A stretch of 64,000 bases of DNA from Paenibacillus assamensis DSM 18201 (GTDB lineage: Bacteria > Bacillota > Bacilli > Paenibacillales > Paenibacillaceae): positions 1 through 64,000 of the forward strand of contig NZ_AULU01000003.1 of NCBI RefSeq assembly GCF_000422445.1. Direction: 5' to 3'. A program made the translations under genes and the position numbers. Positions 35,734 to 44,800 of this stretch are shown piece by piece. Each line of letters starts with the position of its first letter. Positions within the stretch are counted from its first letter, which is position 1. Under the pieces are notes generated by a model. That model had not been told where the DNA came from, ran no database searches, and saw only the letters and a list, made by a program, of their open reading frames with translations.

Positions 35734-37348
35734 CCGTTATCGCCCCTCCAGCATCGTTGTTGTTACCACGAATAAGAATATACACGGATGCATGTGTAGC
35801 TCCATCTGGAACTTCTCCACTTGCACTTACCTTTACACTCTGTGCTCCTGTAACAGCATTCAGCTCTTTCGCATTCGTTTGCATGTATTTTCCTTCTGCA
35901 TTAAAGAAGTCAATATAGAGCTGAACTTTAGCATCCTTCAATTCATGAATCTTTAGATTTGCATCAGCTTCAAAATGACGCTGCGGGTTCACCTTAAATG
36001 TCTGAAGAATACCTACATATCCACCACTCTGAATACGATTGCCTTTCACAAACTGTGAAACTCCTCCCTTGCCATCGTTGACAAGCTGATACCGTTTATC
36101 TTGAGCTACCGATAAAGCAGATTTCCAGTGAGCAGCAATATGATCATCGATATAGTAAGCGTTGAAATCTCCGTTTACTGTGGTATCGTTCTCATCATAA
36201 CTAAAGGTAATATTATCGACTTGTATCGTACCCGCACTATTGTCTTTATCCCCTCGAACCAAAGCATAGACTCTAGCCGATACCGCATTTGCAGGAACAG
36301 TACCATGATTCACAAGATTAATCCAATGACCAACCGTTGTTGAATGGTATGGGGTTACATTAGCACCGACAAATACTCCATTCTTATCAAGGAAATCTAC
36401 GTACAATTGCACATGTGCGCCATTTAATTCACTGATCAGAAAGTTTCCTGCCACTTTAAACTTCTTATTTGGCTCTACCTCTATAAGCTGTGCAATACCT
36501 CCCATAGCGCCACCGCTAAGCTGACTAACTTTTATTTCTTGTATATCATTATGCTGATCTTTTTTTCTTTCATATACCGTATTTTGAGGCCCCCCTGTAT
36601 GCCTAGTCCAAGCCTCTGACAGATTGTATCCATTACTAATTTGCAAATGACCATTATAAATAAGGTTATTATTCTTACCATATTGGAAGCTGGCACTAGT
36701 TACATCGAGGCTTCCCGATCCATTTGCAGAATCACTTCGGATCAGAAGGTATGCAGTTGCCTTTTCGGCAGCTACTGGAACAAGGCCAGAAGTACTGTAA
36801 GTCGTATACATAGGGATTCCATTATCTTCATGAATGTCTTTTATATGAGCTCCAACCCATTTCCCCTGCTTGTCATAGAAATCGACATACATTTGCGCAT
36901 GCACTCCTACGAGCTGGTGGATATCCAATACAGCCTGATAGACAAACGGCTGGTTCGGCTGCACCGTGATCGTTTGACTAACACCACAGAAACTGTGCAG
37001 CGCTAGCTCTGAACATTGAATGGAAAGCCCACCGTCTTCCCATTTGGTAAATGGTTTTACATCTGCTTTGCTATTTTGAATAACCCAGCCTTTATTACCC
37101 TTTTGAAAATGTTCAAATTGTCCATCTACAAGCCTATTTTGGACAGGCACCACCGCATTATCCTTTACTACTTTATTGATTAGACTACCATTATCATTGC
37201 GCTTGTAGTCTACTTTTGTGTTGGACTTATAATTATACTGGTAGTCCAACTGCCCATCTGCATTGTACACATACTCTGTAAGAGCACTTACGCTTGTAGC
37301 CGTGAACATAAGGACACATGCCAGCATGACACTACAAATTCGTTTCAT
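35705..37348 (-). CDS. YD-tagged secreted accessory protein, three CBM-like modules
   Basis: 547 residues from the ATG at 37348 (MKRICSVML), five bases after AGGGTGG; the upstream ATG at 37375 lacks such a site. The signal peptide covers 1-22. The YD tag is unusual (LTEYVYNADGQLDYQYNYKS, VDYKRNDNGSLINK). Three modules of about 150 residues follow, each with VQLYVDFLDKNG-like and ARVYALVRG-like strands and a VDNITFSY-like ending, which suggests galactose-binding-like folds. Module one has two cysteines (IQCSEL, SFCGVSQ) that could form a disulfide outside the cell. It is the first complete gene of the RHS array next to the NRPS locus. Confidence 0.75.
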   Translation of the reverse strand: MKRICSVMLACVLMFTATSVSALTEYVYNADGQLDYQYNYKSNTKVDYKRNDNGSLINKVVKDNAVVPVQNRLVDGQFEHFQKGNKGWVIQNSKADVKPFTKWEDGGLSIQCSELALHSFCGVSQTITVQPNQPFVYQAVLDIHQLVGVHAQMYVDFYDKQGKWVGAHIKDIHEDNGIPMYTTYSTSGLVPVAAEKATAYLLIRSDSANGSGSLDVTSASFQYGKNNNLIYNGHLQISNGYNLSEAWTRHTGGPQNTVYERKKDQHNDIQEIKVSQLSGGAMGGIAQLIEVEPNKKFKVAGNFLISELNGAHVQLYVDFLDKNGVFVGANVTPYHSTTVGHWINLVNHGTVPANAVSARVYALVRGDKDNSAGTIQVDNITFSYDENDTTVNGDFNAYYIDDHIAAHWKSALSVAQDKRYQLVNDGKGGVSQFVKGNRIQSGGYVGILQTFKVNPQRHFEADANLKIHELKDAKVQLYIDFFNAEGKYMQTNAKELNAVTGAQSVKVSASGEVPDGATHASVYILIRGNNNDAGGAITVENVQFTYK

Positions 37349-37452
37349 AGAAACCACCCTTTTAAGTTTGAACATTTGTTTTTAGTTAAGAAACATTCGT
37401 AACACGTGTATCCCAGTAAATTAGACACCTTAATTATCTTATAAATTAATAC

Positions 37453-37480
37453 TATATATGTCTATATGAGCACTATTTAT
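37453..37480 (-). promoter_or_regulatory. Promoter-like element of the first accessory unit
   Basis: The minus strand reads CTCATATAGACATATATAG with a -10-like TATATA at 37453-37458, about 105 bp before the gene start. The -35 position (ATAAAT) is poor. The core is shared with the elements at 23598, 21375 and 33809. Confidence 0.45.
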
Positions 37481-37509
37481 TTTAAATGTTATAACTATTT
37501 ATTCTACGC

Positions 37510-37577
37510 TCACTTAACAGCAGCTCTTTGAAAAACTGCGGAGTCCACTGTTAACGTCATGTGACCACCAGCTTCAT
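37510..37577 (-). pseudogene. C-terminal remnant of a CBM-type accessory gene
   Basis: This stretch encodes NEAGGHMTLTVDSAVFQRAAVK and a stop, matching the end of the 23736 gene almost base for base. Everything upstream is missing: the homology stops exactly where the acyltransferase gene ends. It marks a recombination border between the RHS array and the NRPS locus. Confidence 0.8.
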
Positions 37578-38843
37578 TTACTTTACAATTGATAGATGCC
37601 CATACTCAGGTAGCAATATGTCCGTATTGGATTTGTGTAGTAACATTCGTATTCGCTTATGACATTCCTCTTGAGAGACTCCTTTTGTCACTAAAATTCG
37701 TTGCAGCAACGTTAATGCCTTACTTATTTCTTCCTCGTTCGAATGACGTTGTTCTTTCATAATCAATTCATAGAGAATCTGGATATTTTTATATGGTTCT
37801 ACAACGCCTTTTTGGTACGCTTCTTCATCCCAATTCGTATTACGCGTACTCACCGCAGCCCCTAAGCAAAGAGCTACTAAATCGGGTACTGTTTTGTCAC
37901 TACGCACGGATAGCCTGAGTTCTTTTTTAATTGCTTCTCTATCAATCTCATTATCATAGGCGTAAACTAAAACATTCGATAATGTTTGTAAAGTAAGCTT
38001 CTTAAGAACATCCTTAGGCCCCATTTCGACCCAATGGGTCACCCCATTACTGTACAAATGAGTAAGAACCTTTGTCCAACGAACTGCTCCCGTCAGTTGA
38101 GCTGCCAACACAGATCGGATGTCATCATCTTTTGTATACAAACGTCCCTCATGACAATTCATAACGGGTATGTTCATGCCCCCTAGATTCATTTCTGATA
38201 AAGCTGTAATCATAGGATTTACAGCCCCCATCATATAAGGACTATGAAATGGACCACTAACGTTTAGAGGAATTACATTCGCTCCTAGTCTTCGAAGGTG
38301 CTCTTCTACGAAAGAGATTCCTTCCGTACTGCCTGAAAGTATCGTCTGAGTCGGAGTATTATAGTTTGCAATTTTAACATCGCAGCCTTTCTTTTCTAAC
38401 TCTTTCAATACAATCTCGATCGTGGATGGTTCCATATTCGTGACTGCTATCATCCCACCCTTATTGTCATGTGAGCAAGAGGCCATAGCCTCTCCCCTAA
38501 TTCGTGCTAGCCTCACTGCGTCAGTAAACGGAAATACTCCAGCTGCGGTTAATGCGGATAATTCACCAAGACTATGTCCAGCTAAATAAGAAGGCCGGAG
38601 ACCTTCGTTTACAGCAACTTCAAACATAGCCACACTAAGTATTAAAATAGCTGGTTGTGTATTTTCGGTCTTTGTTAAAACCTCTGATGTACCATTAAAA
38701 CATAAGTCAGATATATTAAACCCCAATACCTCAGACGCTTCTGAAAACCGTCGACGTACAGATTCATATCGTTCAAAAAATGTTTTTCCCATACGAACAT
38801 ATTGAGATCCTTGACCCGAGAACAAAAACGCCACTTTATTCAT
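37578..38843 (-). CDS. Free-standing malonyl-CoA acyltransferase (FenF/ItuD type)
   Basis: 421 residues from the ATG at 38843 (MNKVAFLFSGQGSQ), eight bases after GGGGG; the longer reading to 38915 lacks a ribosome site. It has the GQGSQ loop, the active-site serine in YLAGHSLGELSAL, and the histidine in GPFHSPYM. Such enzymes load malonyl units from malonyl-CoA onto acyl carrier proteins. The C-terminal extension of about 110 residues (VVEPYKNIQILYEL, SQEECHKRIRMLL) is typical of trans-acting acyltransferases in Bacillus lipopeptide and polyketide clusters. No ketosynthase lies in the window, so its carrier protein is expected upstream of position 64000. Its stop codon abuts an RHS-array remnant. 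Confidence 0.85.
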   Translation of the reverse strand: MNKVAFLFSGQGSQYVRMGKTFFERYESVRRRFSEASEVLGFNISDLCFNGTSEVLTKTENTQPAILILSVAMFEVAVNEGLRPSYLAGHSLGELSALTAAGVFPFTDAVRLARIRGEAMASCSHDNKGGMIAVTNMEPSTIEIVLKELEKKGCDVKIANYNTPTQTILSGSTEGISFVEEHLRRLGANVIPLNVSGPFHSPYMMGAVNPMITALSEMNLGGMNIPVMNCHEGRLYTKDDDIRSVLAAQLTGAVRWTKVLTHLYSNGVTHWVEMGPKDVLKKLTLQTLSNVLVYAYDNEIDREAIKKELRLSVRSDKTVPDLVALCLGAAVSTRNTNWDEEAYQKGVVEPYKNIQILYELIMKEQRHSNEEEISKALTLLQRILVTKGVSQEECHKRIRMLLHKSNTDILLPEYGHLSIVK

Positions 38844-38894
38844 ATCGTACGCCCCCTTCATTGACTGCTTACAACACAGTGCAGTACAGTGCAC

Positions 38895-38951
38895 AAAAAG
38901 TCGCCAACCGGTCAATGATTGTAAGAATCAAACACAACCGATGTTGGCGAC
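38895..38951 (-). terminator. Terminator-like hairpin between exporter and acyltransferase
   Basis: On the minus strand GTCGCCAAC-at-CGGT pairs with ACCGGTTGGCGAC across a loop that can itself fold, followed by TTTTT. It sits 51 bp before the acyltransferase start, so it either ends the NRPS transcript or works as an attenuator. The space 38844-39189 contains no convincing gene. Confidence 0.6.
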
Positions 38952-39029
38952 TCCAACATGTCCTATAAAAGTCTTTCGTACAAAATAACAGCTCCCTAAT
39001 AATTGCTTATTCCATTTTGCAATTTAATT

Positions 39030-39170
39030 CTAGGAGGAAGCTACCTCCATTTGAGCTTGTTGAATCTCATTAAAAACATGGCCATTCAAGTAATAGCAAA
39101 TCGACTCACGTATAATATCGCATCCCTTTCCCAACATATCCATTTCAATGGTTAGTGGGGCAATATTGAT
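39030..39170 (-). pseudogene. Possible gene remnant between exporter and acyltransferase
   Basis: A short frame (INIAPLTIEMDMLGKGC, YYLNGHVFNEIQQAQ, stop) of 46 codons looks protein-like but has no start context and is closed by a stop upstream. I do not recognise it. It may be the end of a lost gene or chance. Confidence 0.2.
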
Positions 39171-39189
39171 TTACATACTTGAATTACGA

Positions 39190-40476
39190 CTACACCTCTT
39201 TACTAGAAGCAGCTTCTGAGGAAGCTAACTTACTCTCTTCATGAGTTGCCTTAAAGAAATCACGTAATGATTTATTACGATGAGCCATATAACCAACCAC
39301 AAACAAAATAAGGCTGGAGCCAATCATAAAGTATGAGAAGTCTACTTGTTCTAACAGCAATCCATATATCCACATCCCGATTGGGACGGAGATCGTTGTA
39401 ACGGTACTTACAACTCCGAAAATACTAGCTCTTATGTGATCTGGCACATACAGTTGAACATAGGAGACCATTGGAATATTCCCCATAGACATCAACATTC
39501 CAGTAGATGCAAGTATGATGATGTAACCGAACGTAATCCAACCGGTAGCTTGAATATCAACAAATGGTAACTTCGGAAAAGCCCATAGCACTAGTGCAAC
39601 TGCCTGTAATTGAAATAATACAAATATTTTATTGGAGATAAATGTACTCAACTTCCTCAGCGATATTAATATCGCTCCGATAATCAGACCTGCCGAGGCT
39701 GCTGCTTCAATAAATGCTAGCTGATGAGCTGACATCTTTAATTCTTGGTAAATAATAAACGGCAGTACTAATCCCATAGCAGGTGCAATAATGAAGTTTG
39801 TGACGATAAATACACCTAACAAATATTTAATAGCAGAACGTTGATAGATATATTGATAAACTTCTTTTAGACTGTCCCAATACGGTTTCTTATGTTCTTC
39901 AGCTGCCTGACTCTTTTTAAATACTAAGAATATATTAACGATCCCAGATGCGATAAAAGCGATACCATTAACGAGAAGAATCGTACCTAAGTCCATGATA
40001 CTGTAAGCGACAGCACCAACGATTGGCCCCGCTATGTTGAGAAGTGCATTGATGCTTTGGTTACTAGAGTTTACTGCAGAAACTCTATCAGCAGAGACCA
40101 GAAGGGGAACAGATGCACTCACTCCTAAGCTGAATAGAGCTTGCAACGTACTAAGAACAAGCGCATAGCCAATGAATAACCCTATATGTGTAGGATAAAA
40201 TTGAAATGCGACCAGAAAGAGAAGGATGGCTACCCCGCTTAAAAGATCACACATGACAAGTACCTTTTTCTTGTCCGAACGGTCGATATACACACCCGCA
40301 AAAATATCCACAATCACACTAGGGATATACATACATGCTAAAACAATTGAGAACATGCTGGCCGAACCTGTTATATCTAAGATGTAAAGACTCAATGCAA
40401 ACTTGAACATGGACGTCATTAATTCTGAAAGCAGCCTACTGATACTGAACAACACTATATTTCGAGTATTATTCAT
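39190..40476 (-). CDS. MFS exporter (EntS/MFS_3 type)
   Basis: 428 residues with about 12 hydrophobic segments in two halves. The loop after TM2 reads GVYIDRSDKKKVLVMCD, a form of the major-facilitator motif A. The N-terminal lobe (FSISRLLSELMTSMFKFALSLYILD) and the long central loop (FKKSQAAEEHKKPYW) resemble the EntS-like branch that exports siderophores and peptides. It lies 85 bp after the last NRPS gene in the same direction, so its likely job is to pump the finished lipopeptide out and protect the producer. The C-terminus is cytosolic and Ser/Glu/Ala-rich. The substrate is inferred from context. Confidence 0.85.
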   Translation of the reverse strand: MNNTRNIVLFSISRLLSELMTSMFKFALSLYILDITGSASMFSIVLACMYIPSVIVDIFAGVYIDRSDKKKVLVMCDLLSGVAILLFLVAFQFYPTHIGLFIGYALVLSTLQALFSLGVSASVPLLVSADRVSAVNSSNQSINALLNIAGPIVGAVAYSIMDLGTILLVNGIAFIASGIVNIFLVFKKSQAAEEHKKPYWDSLKEVYQYIYQRSAIKYLLGVFIVTNFIIAPAMGLVLPFIIYQELKMSAHQLAFIEAAASAGLIIGAILISLRKLSTFISNKIFVLFQLQAVALVLWAFPKLPFVDIQATGWITFGYIIILASTGMLMSMGNIPMVSYVQLYVPDHIRASIFGVVSTVTTISVPIGMWIYGLLLEQVDFSYFMIGSSLILFVVGYMAHRNKSLRDFFKATHEESKLASSEAASSKEV

Positions 40477-40561
40477 ATCCCCCTACCTTTCTATCCATTA
40501 ATTTGTAAACAATTCCTTTGCTTTTCATCGATACAACACAGCTAGTAACCCGTATAAGACA

Positions 40562-41860
40562 TTACGTCAGAATGACTTCATGCGATTGCACTAAGCATTG
40601 AATCAGTCTATCTGCATTTTCTGTGAACGGGAGTGCTACATTCACATAGAGATGTCCTTTATCATGCCAACTTGTGAATAAAATGCGCTGTCTACCTTCT
40701 GTATTAACTTTATTTATCTCGGTATCTTTAAAATAATCGTGGGATGTATCCTGTTCACCCAAATAATTAAAATTAATAGGCATGCAAGCAAACGCCTCAC
40801 GAATATGCTGTGCGGATCGACTCCACAATTCTGTGGCAGCAGGATTATACATCAAATTAGCCATATTAAGAGATGTATCATTCGCTAGCGCCACAAGTTT
40901 ATGAATATTGTTGAACTGCTCAATAATATTTGACTCCGCATCAAGCACAACTGGGATGTAATCAATACACTCGCCAACTACATGATAATAATTCGATTTA
41001 TTATATTGTCGCCCGTAATGCGTAAGCCACATAGGTATACGACGAAGTCCAAAGTTGACATTAAAGAAGGTAATAAACATTTCTAGTGCCTGTCTCCAGT
41101 TGCCTTCTACTCCTTCATAGACACACTCTGTCTTGAAGGTAATAGAAGTACTGTCTGTTGCAGCGAAACGATTGAATAGCTGCAAAGAATCGATTGCAGC
41201 AGAATGAAACTTTTCAAGGGAAAATCGTTGCAAAATCTCTTCGTCGTCCGTTTCTATTGGACCCAAACGAATTTGATTAACGAAATTCCGGTACGTGCTC
41301 CCTGTATCTGCAGGTAGATCCCAACCTTTTCCTAAACAATTGCAATATTCGATTAACGAGGATTTAATTACTTCACTGCTCATGTAGTCAAAAATAGCGT
41401 GCGAGCAAGGCAAAATGATAGTATGTCGATGACTATCCATCTTCAAAACTAGTAACCTGTACATCAACGTGTCCGATGCAGTGTACGAACGAAGGAACCA
41501 ATCATGCAGCAATTTCTGCATAATCAAATCTTGAGATGAAAGGTCATAATTTGATAAGTCTACATATGGGATACGAAGTTGATCCGGCATTGTGAGTAGT
41601 TTCCAACCCTCATCATTGCGCTTATCAAGTACACTGCGCAGCACATCTTGTCTAGAAATAAGATGGGTGATAGCGTGCTCGAGTACACTGCGGTCTACAG
41701 GCTGTTCCAATGTAAATATTGTCCCCGATACATCATGAACATCTAGATGATAGAACTGTGTTGGAGAAATGGGATATACTTCCTCCACTTCGCCTGCAAG
41801 TAATTCAGATACAAACTCCTCCTGCATAACTTCAATGCTTGCCATTAAATCAGTCATTTC
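40562..41860 (-). other. Divergent terminal condensation-like domain
   Basis: The last ~430 residues of the NRPS begin VYPISPTQFYHLDVHD and carry SHAIFDY (41384-41404) where condensation domains have HHxxxDG. The catalytic second His and the Asp remain; the first His is Ser and the Gly is Tyr. It stands where a thioesterase would be expected and may release or cyclise the product. Confidence 0.7.
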
Positions 41861-44800
41861 TTGACTGCTAATTGTACGGTATTCGATAGGCTCGAACCTC
41901 ATATCCAACGAATATGAAGTTGAAGTTTCATTATGATTTGTCATCCATTCCGCCAATGACGCTGGTGTAGGGTTTGAAAATAATTGTTGAATCGAGAGAT
42001 TCCACCCTTGCTTCGATAGTCTTGCAATAACTTCGATCGCGTTTAACGAATGTCCACCGATTGAAAAAAAGTTATTGTAAACACTGATCGGCTTAACGTT
42101 GAGTACATCCTGCCATAGTTCTACGATCTGTTTCTCGATATCATTGCGTGGCTTAATGATTTCCTCTGTAGGGCTTATTTTTTGTTCAGGAGCTGGAAGA
42201 GACTTACGATCCACTTTACCGTTTGTTGTTAATGGAAGTCGATCCAGTAGGACGATATAGGACGGAATCATATACTCTGGTAGATGCTCCTTCAAATATG
42301 CCCTAAGCTCCTCCTCACTCATCTCAGCTACCACATATGCACACAATGATTTGCTTTCATCATCCTCTGTTACGATCGTAACAACAACTTCACTCACTCC
42401 GTTGTGTTGGATGATTTGGCCTTCAATCTCTCCTGTTTCTACACGGAAGCCTCGTATTTTCACTTGGTAGTCGAGTCGACCCAGAAATTGTACGTTACCA
42501 TCTGGCAGCCATTTCGCCCTATCTCCCGTCTTGTAAATCCGCTCGCCTTGCACCCATGGATTCGGCACAAACTTCTCTGCCGTCAAGTCGACATTATTCC
42601 AATAGCCTCTGCCTACTCCATCACCGCCAACCCACAACTCACCTGGTATACCAATCGGCAGGAGCTGCCCATATGCATCTACAATATAAACTGTTGAATT
42701 GCTAATTGGTTTCCCGATTGGAATATTGGTTTCGATGTTGTCTTCAATGACATACGTTAGAGAAAACGTTGTATTTTCTGTCGGCCCATATCCATTAATC
42801 ATAACGAGATTCGGGCAACGATCACGTACTGCTTGTACTTGTTTAGTAGGCAATGCATCGCCACCAATTAGTAAATAGGTAAGCGGCTCAAACAGGTCCG
42901 TTCGTTCTTGGGCAAGCTGGCTGAACAACGCGGCTGTTAGCCACATCGTCGTAATGCTGTAGTTTTGAATCACCTCTCCCAGCTTGTGAGGATTTAGAAT
43001 GGTATATTTGTCTACCACATATAATTCCAAACCATTCAGCAAAGCTCCCCATATTTCAAATGTTGTCGCATCAAACACAGGCGCTCCTGTTTGCAGAATA
43101 CGCTCACCTTCTGCAAACGGCATATATTGATTGTTTTTTACTAATCGCACTATATTCCGGTGCTCGATCATCACTCCTTTTGGACGACCCGTCGAGCCTG
43201 ATGTGTACATAACATAAGCCAGATCCGTAACCTTATCTTCTCTAGCTACCATTTCATTTGCTTGCTCCGTGCTCGCCTTACTCCAGCTTGTCTCGTCTTC
43301 CAGTACGAGTATGGCAACATCTCCTGGCACCTTATCAGCATACGCAGCTTGCACCAGTACAAGTTGGCATTGACTGTCATGAAGCACATACTCAATCCGA
43401 TCCGGTGGATAATCGGGATCAATTGGTACATACGCGCTTCCTGCTTTTAGCACGGCAAGCATACCTACAATGATAGCGATCGATCGATCGCCGATTATTG
43501 CCACAGCTTGATCTCGTTTTACGCCTTGCGCTCGTAAAGCATGTGCCAAGCAATCTGCCCGCTCATTCAGCCCCTTATATGTAAGACGCTCTTGCTCAAA
43601 TGTAAGCGCAATCCGATCCGGTGTACTTGCCACCTGCTCCTCGAATAGAGCGTGAATCGTCCTCTCACGTGGATACGCTGTCCATGTATCATTAAACGAT
43701 TCTAAAATTTGTTTACGCTCCACTTTAGTTAATACGCTTATTTGAGAAAGTAAAATATTCGGCTGTTCCATTACGGTCTCTAAAATTTGGACAAAACGAT
43801 TAGCCATTTGTTCGATCGTTGCGCGGTTGAATAAGGCTGTAGCATATTCAATATCTAATTCGATTCCCTGACTATTTTCAGTTATCGTGAAAGTCAGATC
43901 AAACTTCGCAATCGTTCGCGGCGTCGTATATGGCTCCAATATCAACCCTTCCGCTTGCAGCTCCCCAAGCGACATATTTTCCACTGCAAACATCGTGTCG
44001 AATAATGGATTCCGGCTAAAGTCTCGTTGGATATTCAGCTTATCTACCAACTGTTCATATGGATATTCTTGATGTTCGAATGCCTCCAGCACGCACTCCT
44101 TTGTAGCCTGCACATAGTCCAAAAATGTAAGCGTTCCTTTCGGACAATTGCGTACCGCGAGCGTGTTAACGAACATCCCTACCATTTGTTCAAGATCAGC
44201 ATGCGGCCGACCAGCAGTCGGTGTTCCTACGACTATATCCTCCTGCCCACTGTATTTCGCTAACAAAACGGTATAGGCAGCCAGCATCACCATATACAAA
44301 GTAGTTCCTGTATCTGCAGCTAGCTTATGTATACGCTCGCGTAGATCCGTATCAAGATAGAGCACCAGGGTATCGCCTTCAAAACTTTGCATCTGAGGTC
44401 GCGGATGATCAAGCGGCAGCGTGAGCACTGGAAGCTCACCTCCGAACTGACTGAGCCAATACTGCTCCTGCTTATCTAACCGACCATTCTGTGCCTGCTC
44501 CTGCTGCCATACTGCATAATCTTGATACTGAATCCGAAGATCCGGTAACGTTTCTTCACCATACAATCGGCTAAACTCTTCGACCAGCACACCAATGGAA
44601 GTACCATCTGCAATGATATGATGCATATCCACGAGCATGAGATGCTCTTCATTTGAGATATGAAGTAGTCGCGCCCTGAATAGGGGACCATTATACAGAT
44701 CAAATGGCTGCATAAAATCTTCCACTTCTTGTTCGAGCGTAGACTCTCCTCCTAGCAGTTCCTTTACATCTACAGCTTCTTGCCTAACTTGCCCCACCTG

